Assembly (NCBI RefSeq): GCF_004769195.1
Contig: NZ_RQET01000004.1
Location: forward strand, 1,240,001-1,304,000
Direction of reading: 5' to 3'
DNA: 64,000 bases
Origin: Leptospira fletcheri
Lineage (GTDB): Bacteria; Spirochaetota; Leptospiria; Leptospirales; Leptospiraceae
The notes beneath the pieces were generated by a model, which worked only from the letters and a program-made list of their open reading frames with translations, searched no databases and was not told where the DNA came from. Position 1 is the first letter of the stretch. Every line of letters starts with the position of its first letter. Positions 1 to 8,658 of the stretch are shown here, in pieces. The translations under genes were made by a program, and so were the position numbers.

Positions 1-3000
1 ACGATGTTGACCGCGTCGTTCATGGCGCAATATCCACCGTGAAGAAATTCCCCGGATTCGAGGCTGGATTGTATTCCCTTTTGGTTAATGTCTTCGGAAA
101 ATTTCAGGTGTTTCACGAACGGGGTCGTGTAGTTAGCCAGGATATTCGCGGCTTTAGTGGTTCCGCTCGGGTTTTTGTGTTTTTCGCTGACCTTGACCGC
201 GAGTTCGGCGAATTCGAATCCTTTTCTGTATTCTTGGTATCCCGAGGCCAGTACGACCCCGTAGGAGGAATAACCGTAAGGATCGGAAAGGTTTCCGTGT
301 TTCAGAAAGAGATTCACCATCTTTACGCATATCACAGGAAACAGCGCGAGGGCGAAATTATACGCGGTTGGAATCGCGCCGATCAGAAGGTTTACCGCCA
401 TGATGTGTTCCGGTTGCTGCATCAGAGGAAGATCCAGTAAGGAATCCACCGTTTTGCCTTCCAAAGCTCCGTTCGCGATCTCCATTTCCTGGGTCAGGAC
501 CAGTCCGAAATCGGTTTCCGGAATATTTACGCCTAGGGGTTTGAGCGCTTTTACGATCGTAGGCAGGGCGAGATCGAACTTACCCAAGGCGGAATACTGG
601 ATGATGAGCATATTGTACGCTTCGGCTTGTTCTACCGAAGTTTTTCCGTATTTCAATAACACATCTATGATCTTTTGAGAGTCTTCGAAGTTCCCCGTGA
701 GATAAAGAATTTCGGCGAGTTCCTTGTGAACGGAATAGCAGAGGTCGTAAAAGACGGACCAAAGAACGTCGTCCCCTTTTGTACCTTCGGGAAGCGTGAA
801 GAGCAGATCTCTTCCTTTTTCTATATAAACCAAAGCGGGTTGGTAAGCGGTGGAATTTTTGGCTTTTCGCCCCGCCAACAGGTTCAATTCTGCGAGTCGT
901 TTTTTTTCGGACGAATCTTCGATGAGGGATGAGCCGGTGTTCAAGTGATTCGCAACGTCGAAGACGATGTCTTCCAGATGCTTCCCTTCGGTTCCTTGCA
1001 AAAGCAATCTTCCGATACCGAGACGGATCCGCTTTTTCTTTTCCTCGTCGATGATCTCGTACGCGGCTTGCTGGACCCTGTCGTGCTGGAAACGGAAAAG
1101 GACGGTCTTTGCCGTTTGCTCGTTTTTTTCCTTGTTTGCCGCGGTTTCCAAAAAGGATTCCGCGATCCTATAATTTTCGCCCACCGGAACGATCAATTCC
1201 TCGTTGATACATTCCTGTAATGACATCGAGGTTTCTTTGAAGGTTTTTCCCAGAATGCGCGCCAACAAGGATAGATCGAAGTTGCTTCCGATGCTAGCCG
1301 CCATCCTCAGGGTCTCCTGTATTTCAGGCGCCAATTTGCGAATACGATCGATGAGTAACTCGACTACATTATCCGAAATTTTCGTATTCCGAATCTTGGC
1401 GAGATTCCATTTCCAGCGGCCTTCGCCCGGTCTTCCGGAACCTGCATCGAAATAGACCATCTCTTCTCGGGACAATTGCTTGAGTAGTTCCCCGATGAAA
1501 AAAGGATTTCCTCCGGTTTTGGAATGGACGATCTCTGCAAGTTCTTTGGTTTCTTCCGGCCCGCGTCTCAGGCTTTCGGAAAGGAGTTCGTTGACGTCCT
1601 TTAACAGCAACGGATGCAACTCGATTTTATGCGGGTCCAAACCTTCCTTGCTTAAGGTATCGACGAGCGTTCGGAACGGATGGGAAGCGTCCACTTCGTT
1701 GTCCCGATACGCAAGCATTAGGAAAAGATAACTTACCGTTACGTCTTCCATGAGATTTTTGAGCAATTCCAGAGAACCGGTATCCGCCCATTGCATGTCG
1801 TCGAGAAAAATCGCAAGAGGATGTTCCGACGCCGCGAATACTTTTATAAAATTCTGAAATACGACGTAAAAACGGTTCGCGTTCTCCTGGGGTCCTAATT
1901 CGGGAATCGGTTCCTGTTTTCCGATGATGATTTCCAATTCGGGGATCACGTCCGTGATCACTTTTCCGTTGGCGCCGAGGGCTTTGCGTATTTTGGACCG
2001 CCAAGCTTCTATTCTCTCGGGAGGTTCCGTCAATACCAATTCGATCAAGCTGGAAAAGACCTGTATGACGGCTGAAAAAGGAAGGTTCCGATTGTATTGG
2101 TCGAATTTCCCCGTTATGAAATAGCCTTTGGACTCGGTGAGAGGTTTGTTGATTTCCCGGACCAAGGAGGATTTTCCGACTCCGGAATAGCCTGCGATCA
2201 GAACCATTTTGGTTTTTCCGTCGGCGGCGACTTCCTTGAATTCGCCTAACAACGCTTTTATATATTCTTCTCTTCCGTAAAGTTTCTGAGGTACCTTGAA
2301 CTCCTGGGAATAGTCGTTTTGCGCCAGAGGAAAATCGGGAAAGTCCGAATTTTCTTTCCAGAGAGAATATGCTTTTTCCAAGTCGCCCTGCAGACCTTTC
2401 GCCGTCTGGTAACGGTCTTCGGCGGTTTTGGCCAACATCTTCATTACGATATCGGAAAGTACGTTCGGTATTTCCGGCCTTAGCTTTTTCGGAGGCGCCG
2501 GGTTCTTTGCCATGTGCGAATGGACCAATTGCAGAAGATCCTCTCCCTCGAACGGAAGAGTCCCGGTAAGCATTTCGTAGAACGTGACTCCTAAGGAATA
2601 AAAATCGCTCCTATAATCGACCGAGCGGTTCATTCTTCCCGTTTGTTCCGGAGAAACGTATTGTATGGATCCTTCCAGTATGTTGGGGGAGGACCAGGAG
2701 GTTTCCTCCTTGGTCAACCGGGTGGAGATCCCGAAGTCGATGACCCGCACTTCGTTTTCTTCCCTATTATAGATTATGTTTTCGGGTTTGATATCCTTAT
2801 GGATGATCTTTTTGGTATGTATATCACCCAAGCGTTCGGCTAGTTGAACCGCGACGGAGAAGAACTCCTGCAAAGGGAGAGGATTTTGAACGATATGCTG
2901 TTTTAAAACCCCTCCGGGCATGAAGTCCATGAATAGCGCATACCCGTCGGGAAGTTTTTCAAAATTGATCGCGCGAACGAATTTTCCTCCGTTCAGAGTC

Positions 3001-3173
3001 CTGAGAATTTCGTATTCGTTCCTCAGGTTCACGACCGACGGATGTAGTTCGTCTAGTAAGGGGAGAAATTTTATAATTATGAATTTTCCATCTTCTTTGC
3101 GTACCGCCTTGTACACTTCCGAAGAGGATTCGGCGTTTAATCTTTCCCGAAGTTCGAATCCTGTTACGATCAT
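1..3173 (-). CDS. Ser/Thr protein kinase fused to AAA-type ATPase, C-terminus beyond window
   Basis: Multi-domain cytoplasmic signalling protein; about 1,057 residues are visible and the frame is still open at base 1. The N-terminal eukaryotic-type kinase domain (about 1-270) has the catalytic lysine in IIIKFL, an HKDIKPEN catalytic loop near residue 126, DFG near 147 and an SPEQTGRMN activation segment; the glycine loop is degenerate. A predicted-ATPase (STAND/AAA-like) domain follows, with Walker A GYSGVGKSS near 330 and Walker B FLDDMQWAD near 458, then a long helical region. Homologues with this order usually end in GAF plus a histidine kinase, cyclase or SpoIIE-type output; that end is not visible. 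The ATG at 3173 was chosen because the kinase domain begins there. A PP2C phosphatase lies at 8659. Confidence 0.9.
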   Translation of the reverse strand, partial: MIVTGFELRERLNAESSSEVYKAVRKEDGKFIIIKFLPLLDELHPSVVNLRNEYEILRTLNGGKFVRAINFEKLPDGYALFMDFMPGGVLKQHIVQNPLPLQEFFSVAVQLAERLGDIHTKKIIHKDIKPENIIYNREENEVRVIDFGISTRLTKEETSWSSPNILEGSIQYVSPEQTGRMNRSVDYRSDFYSLGVTFYEMLTGTLPFEGEDLLQLVHSHMAKNPAPPKKLRPEIPNVLSDIVMKMLAKTAEDRYQTAKGLQGDLEKAYSLWKENSDFPDFPLAQNDYSQEFKVPQKLYGREEYIKALLGEFKEVAADGKTKMVLIAGYSGVGKSSLVREINKPLTESKGYFITGKFDQYNRNLPFSAVIQVFSSLIELVLTEPPERIEAWRSKIRKALGANGKVITDVIPELEIIIGKQEPIPELGPQENANRFYVVFQNFIKVFAASEHPLAIFLDDMQWADTGSLELLKNLMEDVTVSYLFLMLAYRDNEVDASHPFRTLVDTLSKEGLDPHKIELHPLLLKDVNELLSESLRRGPEETKELAEIVHSKTGGNPFFIGELLKQLSREEMVYFDAGSGRPGEGRWKWNLAKIRNTKISDNVVELLIDRIRKLAPEIQETLRMAASIGSNFDLSLLARILGKTFKETSMSLQECINEELIVPVGENYRIAESFLETAANKEKNEQTAKTVLFRFQHDRVQQAAYEIIDEEKKKRIRLGIGRLLLQGTEGKHLEDIVFDVANHLNTGSSLIEDSSEKKRLAELNLLAGRKAKNSTAYQPALVYIEKGRDLLFTLPEGTKGDDVLWSVFYDLCYSVHKELAEILYLTGNFEDSQKIIDVLLKYGKTSVEQAEAYNMLIIQYSALGKFDLALPTIVKALKPLGVNIPETDFGLVLTQEMEIANGALEGKTVDSLLDLPLMQQPEHIMAVNLLIGAIPTAYNFALALFPVICVKMVNLFLKHGNLSDPYGYSSYGVVLASGYQEYRKGFEFAELAVKVSEKHKNPSGTTKAANILANYTTPFVKHLKFSEDINQKGIQSSLESGEFLHGGYCAMNDAVNI

Positions 3174-3240
3174 CTAGTCACTTCACCTGTTTTTATCTAT
3201 GTCGAAAATCCTTTCCGACGTTCTCTCTTTATCCGCGAAA

Positions 3241-4218
3241 TCAAAGCCGAAAGAGGAGTCCTCCCCAGTAGAATCCCGCCCCGACGGCGGGAGTCAAAAA
3301 AAGATCCCCTTTTTTAAACGTTCCTTTCCGATAGAATTCCGACAGGACGATCGGTATCGAAGCTGCCGAAATGTTTCCCACGTTCTCGAAGTTCGTGAGA
3401 ATCTTCCCTCTCGGAAACGGAGTCCTCTTTAAGACATCTTGGAGCACCGCATCCGTTCCCGGATGCGGAACGACCCAATCGATATCTTCCACAGTGAAAC
3501 GGTTTCTTTGCAGCAGGTCGTCCATTGCGGAAAGCGTCAGATCGGCCGCATTCGGTACCAACTCCGGAAAACTTTTGATATAGCTGTCGGGAGGAGGACC
3601 GGTGATGATGATCGGGGCCAACTTGCCGTCGTCTTTCAAAAAGGAATCAATGATTCCGAATTCTTTTTCTCCCGTAAACTCCAATAACACTCCTGCCGCT
3701 CCGTCTCCCGCGGTAAATTCCCCGTAACCTCCCATTCTGGTCCGGACGGAAAAGCGTTCGCTTCCGATCACTAACGCATTTTTGAATTTTCCAGAACAGA
3801 GGAATGCCGAGGCCATTTGGACTCCGTGGACGAAACCGGTGCATGCCGTACAAATGTCGAATGCAAGAGCCCGTTTTGTACCGGCTAGTACGGATGCTTG
3901 CGGAGCCAGTTCCGGAACGTAATAGCGATCGGTCCAATTCGCCAATAGGAACAGGTCCACGTCTTCGGGTTTTTTCCCCGCATCCGCCAAGGCCATTTCC
4001 GCAACTTTGGCCGCCATGTAAGCGGGGGTTTCTTTTTCCGAAGCTCTATGTCTCTTAGAGACGCCGATGTTTCCGATTACGGCCTTTTCGGCAGGGTGCA
4101 TTTCCGGATATTTCAGTCCGGAACGGATCTCGTCGTTCGTAACGATTCGTTCGGGGAGATAGTGACCGAATCCGGTGAACCGAACCCCGTTGGAGGTCCC
4201 CAGGCTATGGTTGGACAT
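3241..4218 (-). CDS. 3-oxoacyl-ACP synthase III-like (FabH family) enzyme
   Basis: Thiolase-fold condensing enzyme of 325 aa, the normal length for FabH. The catalytic triad is readable: Cys126 in the context ICTACTGF, His252 in VPHPGTD, and Asn282 in the NVGN motif. A GDGAAG glycine loop is at 171-176. FabH-type enzymes condense an acyl-CoA starter with malonyl-ACP. The unusual ICTAC context and the neighbours (CoA transferase, hotdog proteins, SDR, FabF-like enzyme) suggest a specialised acyl substrate rather than bulk fatty-acid initiation, but this is inference. It lies 71 bp downstream of the CoA transferase on the same strand and is probably co-transcribed with it. Confidence 0.9.
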   Translation of the reverse strand: MSNHSLGTSNGVRFTGFGHYLPERIVTNDEIRSGLKYPEMHPAEKAVIGNIGVSKRHRASEKETPAYMAAKVAEMALADAGKKPEDVDLFLLANWTDRYYVPELAPQASVLAGTKRALAFDICTACTGFVHGVQMASAFLCSGKFKNALVIGSERFSVRTRMGGYGEFTAGDGAAGVLLEFTGEKEFGIIDSFLKDDGKLAPIIITGPPPDSYIKSFPELVPNAADLTLSAMDDLLQRNRFTVEDIDWVVPHPGTDAVLQDVLKRTPFPRGKILTNFENVGNISAASIPIVLSEFYRKGTFKKGDLFLTPAVGAGFYWGGLLFRL

Positions 4219-4289
4219 GATTCAATTTTTCCCAGCTAAACAATAAATTTCCAGTCATAATTCCACGATTTGTACACATATTTGCCCAA

Positions 4290-6104
4290 TTAAGGCAGGC
4301 GAGTATAAACCATAAATTGCTCGGTATAGATTCTTTCCGGATCGAGTTCCCGTAAAATGGTCAATTCGTCCGCAGTAATCGGAGGTTCTTTCCGCATGGG
4401 AAGTTCCTCGTCGGGTGGTAGCCAAAGTGTGTACCGGAGTACCGCTTCTATCGTTTCCATTTCTTCATCGGAGGCGGGCGGGATCCAGGAATACAATTCG
4501 AAGGGGTGGTTGGAAAGAGAGTCCCGCTGAAAGCGTCCGAATTGGCAGACTGCTTCAATGATTCTTTCGCCCGGAGAAGTGATGTGCTTCACTTTTCTTA
4601 CGAATCTTTGTCGGTTCGCTTTTGCCACCACGACGGTATCCGCCACCGAGACGATGTCGTTCGCTCCGCCGGATCCCACCAGGAATTTTCCTTTTCCGTC
4701 CGCGACGGAATTCACGTTTCCGAACCAATCGAGTTCCGCAGCGCCGATCACACCTAGGCAGGAATCCGGAACGATGGTCCCTAAAACTTGGGCGGTTTCG
4801 GAAAGCATGAAACAATTGTGAGCGTGAAGCTGGCTGAATAAAAAAACGTCTCCCGGAAAGGGACTCATTCCATAAAATCCCAGTTCGGAAATGACGCGGA
4901 TGGAGATTCCCTGCTGTTCCAATAATTTAAAGGCGGTCCAAGCGGCCATATGAGCGGCTCCGATTCCCGCGAGTATGGTTTTGTACCCTCCTTTTTTTAC
5001 CCGTTCTATCACGGCCCTCGCCGCAAGAATGATCATCTGTTCCGAATCGTTAACCGTATTCGGATCCTCTTTCCGCGTTAGTCGGTGTTCCGGAGGAATC
5101 ATTTTCAATCTTCGTAATTTATCCGAGCCGATCTCCTCCAGATATTCTGCGTGCCCTCCCGCTAGGTCTACGAATTGCTTGTACCATCTTGCCGCCCTGC
5201 TCGGAATTCCCGCACACTCGTTGGCCTCGGATTGGAATTCATAATCGTCCAGATATGTTTCGATTCCCTTGAAGGCCGGTAGATCCGGAAGATTGTGTAC
5301 GCGAAGAGATTGAGGGTGGGCGCCGAATTTTGCTACGGCCAAACCGATCACTCTACTACTCGGTATGCTTACGATTTCCGGCGGGATCATTCCCCGTGGG
5401 ACGATCTTTTCCACGGTGGCGATCACTCCCTTTACGGCGGCCATGGCTCCCCAGGTTCCTTCTCCCACCGGAGGACAGAGCACGATGTTTCCGTCCTCGT
5501 CCGCGACGACTCCGTGCATTAACGTGTATTCCGGATTCAAAGGCGAAATAAATAGAAGGTCTTTCCCTCGGATCCCTTTCGTTTCGGTGGAAAGATGAGA
5601 GGAGGCGGCTTCCCCATAAGGATTGCCTTCGGTGGGTTTGTTGTATAGAAAGGCGGATTTTCCCAATTTGTCCGTGATCAAGTCGGAGCCGACCAAGGAA
5701 TTGGAGACGAATCCAGGTAGACGCATCGCTCCTGCAATCAAGCGTTGTATGATCGTGAGTAAGGACCAGAGTTCCACTTGGAAGGGCTTTCCTTCCAGCA
5801 GATCCCTATACAAAGAATTCGGACTGGGTTTGGGATAGGTGTCTCCGGCAAAACCGGTGATGACCTTTTTGGCGATGCCGGAAAGCGCGATGGAATGCGC
5901 GCTCGAATGAATTCCCGCTACGCTAAATGTGAATTCCGGATTTTTATCCTTAAAAACTCTTGCTAGAGAATAAATCAGTGCATTCGGTCGGGACATTGTT
6001 GCGGCCAAATGTAAGTACATTCCCGGCTTAACGAATTCCCGCACAAGGCTGTCCGGATCCGAAAGAATTTTGACCGGTTCTGGATGGTAAGATTCTCTAA
6101 GCAT
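4290..6104 (-). CDS. CoA transferase, fused alpha and beta subunits
   Basis: 604-aa family I CoA transferase in which both subunits are in one chain. The alpha-like half (about 1-300) has the KPGMYLHLAATMSRPNAL region typical of glutaconate CoA-transferase-type alpha subunits. The beta-like half (about 350-560) carries ISELGFYG, where Glu407 is the likely catalytic glutamate that forms the glutamyl-CoA thioester, and an SGGAND glycine loop near 483. The enzyme would move CoA between carboxylic acids in the cytoplasm; the substrate cannot be read from sequence. It starts at ATG 6104, divergent from the hotdog genes across a 278-bp intergenic region with two hairpins, and precedes the FabH-like gene. 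Confidence 0.87.
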   Translation of the reverse strand: MLRESYHPEPVKILSDPDSLVREFVKPGMYLHLAATMSRPNALIYSLARVFKDKNPEFTFSVAGIHSSAHSIALSGIAKKVITGFAGDTYPKPSPNSLYRDLLEGKPFQVELWSLLTIIQRLIAGAMRLPGFVSNSLVGSDLITDKLGKSAFLYNKPTEGNPYGEAASSHLSTETKGIRGKDLLFISPLNPEYTLMHGVVADEDGNIVLCPPVGEGTWGAMAAVKGVIATVEKIVPRGMIPPEIVSIPSSRVIGLAVAKFGAHPQSLRVHNLPDLPAFKGIETYLDDYEFQSEANECAGIPSRAARWYKQFVDLAGGHAEYLEEIGSDKLRRLKMIPPEHRLTRKEDPNTVNDSEQMIILAARAVIERVKKGGYKTILAGIGAAHMAAWTAFKLLEQQGISIRVISELGFYGMSPFPGDVFLFSQLHAHNCFMLSETAQVLGTIVPDSCLGVIGAAELDWFGNVNSVADGKGKFLVGSGGANDIVSVADTVVVAKANRQRFVRKVKHITSPGERIIEAVCQFGRFQRDSLSNHPFELYSWIPPASDEEMETIEAVLRYTLWLPPDEELPMRKEPPITADELTILRELDPERIYTEQFMVYTRLP

Positions 6105-6184
6105 TGCATTCTAGCGTAGAAATTCTAACCGTGGAACGGCACACGGTAAACTCCCAACAGATTATCATTGATTTGACGGAAAAA

Positions 6185-6220
6185 ACCGGATTTTCATACC
6201 GGTGACCCGAGAAATCGGGT
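6185..6220. promoter_or_regulatory. two adjacent inverted repeats in the divergent CoA-transferase/hotdog promoter region
   Basis: ACCGG at 6185-6189 pairs with CCGGT at 6199-6203. Immediately after it, ACCCGA-GAAA-TCGGGT (6205-6220) is a perfect six-base-pair stem with a GAAA loop. They sit in the shared upstream region of two divergent acyl-metabolism genes, so they could be operators or RNA hairpins in a leader. No T-run follows, which argues against a terminator. The rest of 6105-6382 shows no coding potential. Confidence 0.35.
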
Positions 6221-6382
6221 GAAAATTAAAATCAACGGTGAAATCGAAAAACTTTCGGAAAAAAAGACTTAAATTCGCCTAACGTTGGAGTCTATTCTAG
6301 AATCGGATTCGCGCCCTCCTTTCAAGAAGCGTTTTTACGGGACCGATATTAAAAAGGGATCTTTCCTTCGAAAGAGAAAATC

Positions 6383-6826
6383 ATGTCTCAGATCTCCGTT
6401 CCGTCACACTTCGATTATCGGATGGAAGTCCATGTTCAAAACGCGGATATTCGGAGTGCGACCGTAGTCGGAGGGATTTTCGTTTCCCATGTGACCTATG
6501 CCTCTTTGATTCCTATGGTTGACAAGGTCTTTGACGGGTTTTTGGAGCATTTTTCCTGGTCCAAATCGAACATCGCCGGGGCGAACATCATCGTTCCAAA
6601 ATTGGAAGTCGACTATCGCTCCGAAGCTAGAGAAGGGGAGCGATTGGATTGGCAGGTAGCTGTCACGAATCTCGGACGGAAATCCTGCGATTTGATCTTC
6701 TTCGTGACGAAAATTCCCGAGAGGGAAGAGGTCGCCACGGTAAAAATTTCCCTGGTATTTTACGATTACAAAGCTCGTAAGACTTTGGAGATCCCGAAGG
6801 AGTTTCGGGAAAGATTTTCCGAATGA
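6383..6826 (+). CDS. hotdog-fold acyl thioesterase-like protein
   Basis: 147-aa single-domain protein resembling acyl-CoA/acyl-ACP thioesterases of the 4-hydroxybenzoyl-CoA thioesterase type. It has an N-terminal strand and long helix region (GGIFVSHVTYASLIPMVDKV), a KLEVDYRSEAREGERLDW stretch typical of hotdog strands 2-3, and a closing VKISLVFYDYKARK strand. No clear catalytic carboxylate can be assigned, so thioesterase activity is inferred from fold. The ATG at 6383 follows GAAAGAG. Its stop overlaps the next start (ATGA), so the two hotdog genes are translationally coupled and probably paralogous; both share a V(S/K)..LVFYDYK-type C-terminal strand. Confidence 0.75.
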   Translation: MSQISVPSHFDYRMEVHVQNADIRSATVVGGIFVSHVTYASLIPMVDKVFDGFLEHFSWSKSNIAGANIIVPKLEVDYRSEAREGERLDWQVAVTNLGRKSCDLIFFVTKIPEREEVATVKISLVFYDYKARKTLEIPKEFRERFSE

Positions 6827-7692
6827 AAAACGAAATCTCTTCGGAGCAGGAGGCGGAATTTCCCGAAAGGTATTATTTTTCGACGGAGATTCCGATTCGA
6901 AAGACCGATCTCAGCATGGACCTCCATGTTTCCTTCGCGACCATTATGGAGCTGGTGATGGAAGCTCATCTCCGCTTCTTCCAATTTCTGGGATATTCCG
7001 TGATGGATATCCACGGATACAGCATCATTTTTGCGAACGCTACGATACGCTACGAAGGCGAACTACTTTACCAGGATGTGGCGACTATAGACGTTTCCCT
7101 GGATCGGTTGGAGGAGAAATCCTTCGATCTCTATTTTCGATTGTCCAAGGACGGTAGAAAAAGAAAAGTTTCCCTCGTTAAAATCAGAGTATTATTTTTT
7201 GATTATAAAGAAAGAAAAGTAAGTTTTGTTCCCGCATCTTTCCGGGAGAAGTTGACGTCCGGGAAGATCCGGGCGATGCCCAGTCCTCCCGTGGGGGCCT
7301 CGAATTTCCCGGCGGATATCGAAATTCGATCGGGCTTCCAGAGATTGGAGGTATGGAAAATCTCCCACGATTTCATACTGAGATTGTATGCACTGTGCGA
7401 CGAATTGCGGCCGAAGGCGGAGAATTCCTGGATCGAGCGAGTAAGATCCGTTTCTTCCCTGATACCCGCACGAATCTCGGGAGCTTGGGGAGCCCGTATC
7501 CGATCCGAGAAAATCCGGAACATACTTCGGGCCAAAGAGCATCTGGAGGAATTGCGGTACTTGCTGGTGCTGGCCAACGATCTGAAAATCGCGGATCTAA
7601 ACGAGGAATTGTCGGACCTGGAAAAGATCAACGAACACTTAAAGAAATACTTAAATACGGTGCGCAATAGTCCGACGCGCAGAATCAATTAG
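6823..7692 (+). CDS. hotdog thioesterase-like domain fused to a 23S-rRNA-IVS-type four-helix bundle
   Basis: 289 aa with two distinct domains. Residues 1-140 are a second hotdog fold, paralogous to the preceding protein (same VKIRVLFFDYKERK end strand). A proline-rich linker (about 145-170) leads to residues 172-282, which match the four-helix bundle/S23 family first known from ORFs in spirochaete 23S rRNA intervening sequences: FQRLEVWK opening, conserved RVR..SS.IPARI (family RaavSIPANIAEG), then HLEELRYLLVLA and a closing helix. The GAWG replacement of the usual AEG is divergent. The frame is continuous, so this is a real fusion and not two genes. Function is unknown; the bundle may drive oligomerisation or bind a partner or RNA. 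Confidence 0.8.
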   Translation: MKNEISSEQEAEFPERYYFSTEIPIRKTDLSMDLHVSFATIMELVMEAHLRFFQFLGYSVMDIHGYSIIFANATIRYEGELLYQDVATIDVSLDRLEEKSFDLYFRLSKDGRKRKVSLVKIRVLFFDYKERKVSFVPASFREKLTSGKIRAMPSPPVGASNFPADIEIRSGFQRLEVWKISHDFILRLYALCDELRPKAENSWIERVRSVSSLIPARISGAWGARIRSEKIRNILRAKEHLEELRYLLVLANDLKIADLNEELSDLEKINEHLKKYLNTVRNSPTRRIN

Positions 7693-7701
7693 GGATTTTA
7701 G

Positions 7702-7730
7702 TTGACTCGGTCGGCGGATGTCGCTTTACT
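7702..7730 (+). promoter_or_regulatory. candidate sigma-70 promoter for the SDR gene
   Basis: TTGACT (7702-7707) and TTTACT (7725-7730) are separated by 17 bp and lie 51 bp upstream of the SDR start codon. The match to -35/-10 consensus is reasonable and suggests that the SDR has its own promoter besides any read-through from the hotdog genes. Confidence 0.4.
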
Positions 7731-7780
7731 TTCCTTCACCGAAACCCTTCTCGGGCGACCCGAGATAGAGTCGAGCATTC

Positions 7781-8542
7781 ATGAAAGATAAAATAGCGAT
7801 CGTAACCGGAGGGAATGCCGGGATTGGACGAGCCGTGGTTTTGGAATTCGCGGCGCGCGGAGCAAAAGTCCTATTCTGCGGGAGGCGGGAAGAGGAAGGA
7901 AAAAAGGTGGAAGCGGAAGTAGCTTCCTCCGGCGGAGAGGCGAAGTTTTTCGTTTGCGACGTTTCCGTCGACTCCGGGGTCCGAGAATTCGTACAAAAGG
8001 CGGAGTCGATTTACGGTGGACTGGATTTCGCGGTCAACAATGCGGGAATCGGAGGACTGGCGTTGCCTTTGCACGATTATCCGGAAAAGGTATGGGACAA
8101 AGTAATCGACGTGAATTTAAAAGGCACCTGGCTTTGTATGAAATACCAAATTCCGCTGATGCTGAAACGAGGAAAAGGGGCGATCGTAAACGTATCGTCG
8201 GTCGCCGGGCTCGTCGGTGCAGACTGGAAAGTGGCACCTTATTCCGCCGCCAAACACGGAATTATCGGCTTGACTAAGTCGGCGGCCTTGGAATATGCGG
8301 AGGATCGAATTCGTGTGAATGCGATCTGCCCCGGATTCATTCGAACGGAAATGTTGACAGGCTTATTTCGGAGTTCCACCGATCCTGCGGAGGCGGAACA
8401 TCGGATTACCGATCTTCACCCCTTGCGTAGACTTTCGGACCCCGAAGAGGTCGCCCAGGCGGCGGTTTGGCTTTGCTCCGACGAATCTTCCTTTGTTACC
8501 GGCGTGGCCCTGCCTGTGGACGGAGGGTATTCCGCAAAATAG
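7781..8542 (+). CDS. short-chain dehydrogenase/reductase (FabG-like)
   Basis: 253-aa classical SDR. The nucleotide-binding TGGNAGIG motif is at residues 9-16, NNAGIGG near 86-92, catalytic Asn111 and Ser139/140, and the YSAAK catalytic motif (Tyr154, Lys158). The C-terminal VTGVALPVDGGYSAK is the usual SDR ending. It would reduce a ketone or oxidise an alcohol with NAD(P)H in the cytosol. Its placement between hotdog proteins and a FabF-like synthase fits a 3-oxoacyl reductase role, but SDR substrates cannot be assigned from sequence alone. It has a plausible promoter of its own at 7702. Confidence 0.9.
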   Translation: MKDKIAIVTGGNAGIGRAVVLEFAARGAKVLFCGRREEEGKKVEAEVASSGGEAKFFVCDVSVDSGVREFVQKAESIYGGLDFAVNNAGIGGLALPLHDYPEKVWDKVIDVNLKGTWLCMKYQIPLMLKRGKGAIVNVSSVAGLVGADWKVAPYSAAKHGIIGLTKSAALEYAEDRIRVNAICPGFIRTEMLTGLFRSSTDPAEAEHRITDLHPLRRLSDPEEVAQAAVWLCSDESSFVTGVALPVDGGYSAK

Positions 8543-8658
8543 AACTCGTGTTTTCGACCGTCTCAAAACGCTCTTTTTTCTTGTAGGACGGATGAAACCG
8601 GTGCATTCTTGTAAAAGACCGCAGAGGGTTCCGGACCTATATTCGGAATTTCTAAAAA

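Noticed and set aside
3150..3170. GTTCGAATCC, resembling a tRNA T-arm
   Set aside because: It lies inside the first codons of the kinase gene and no acceptor stem, D-arm or anticodon arm can be placed around it.
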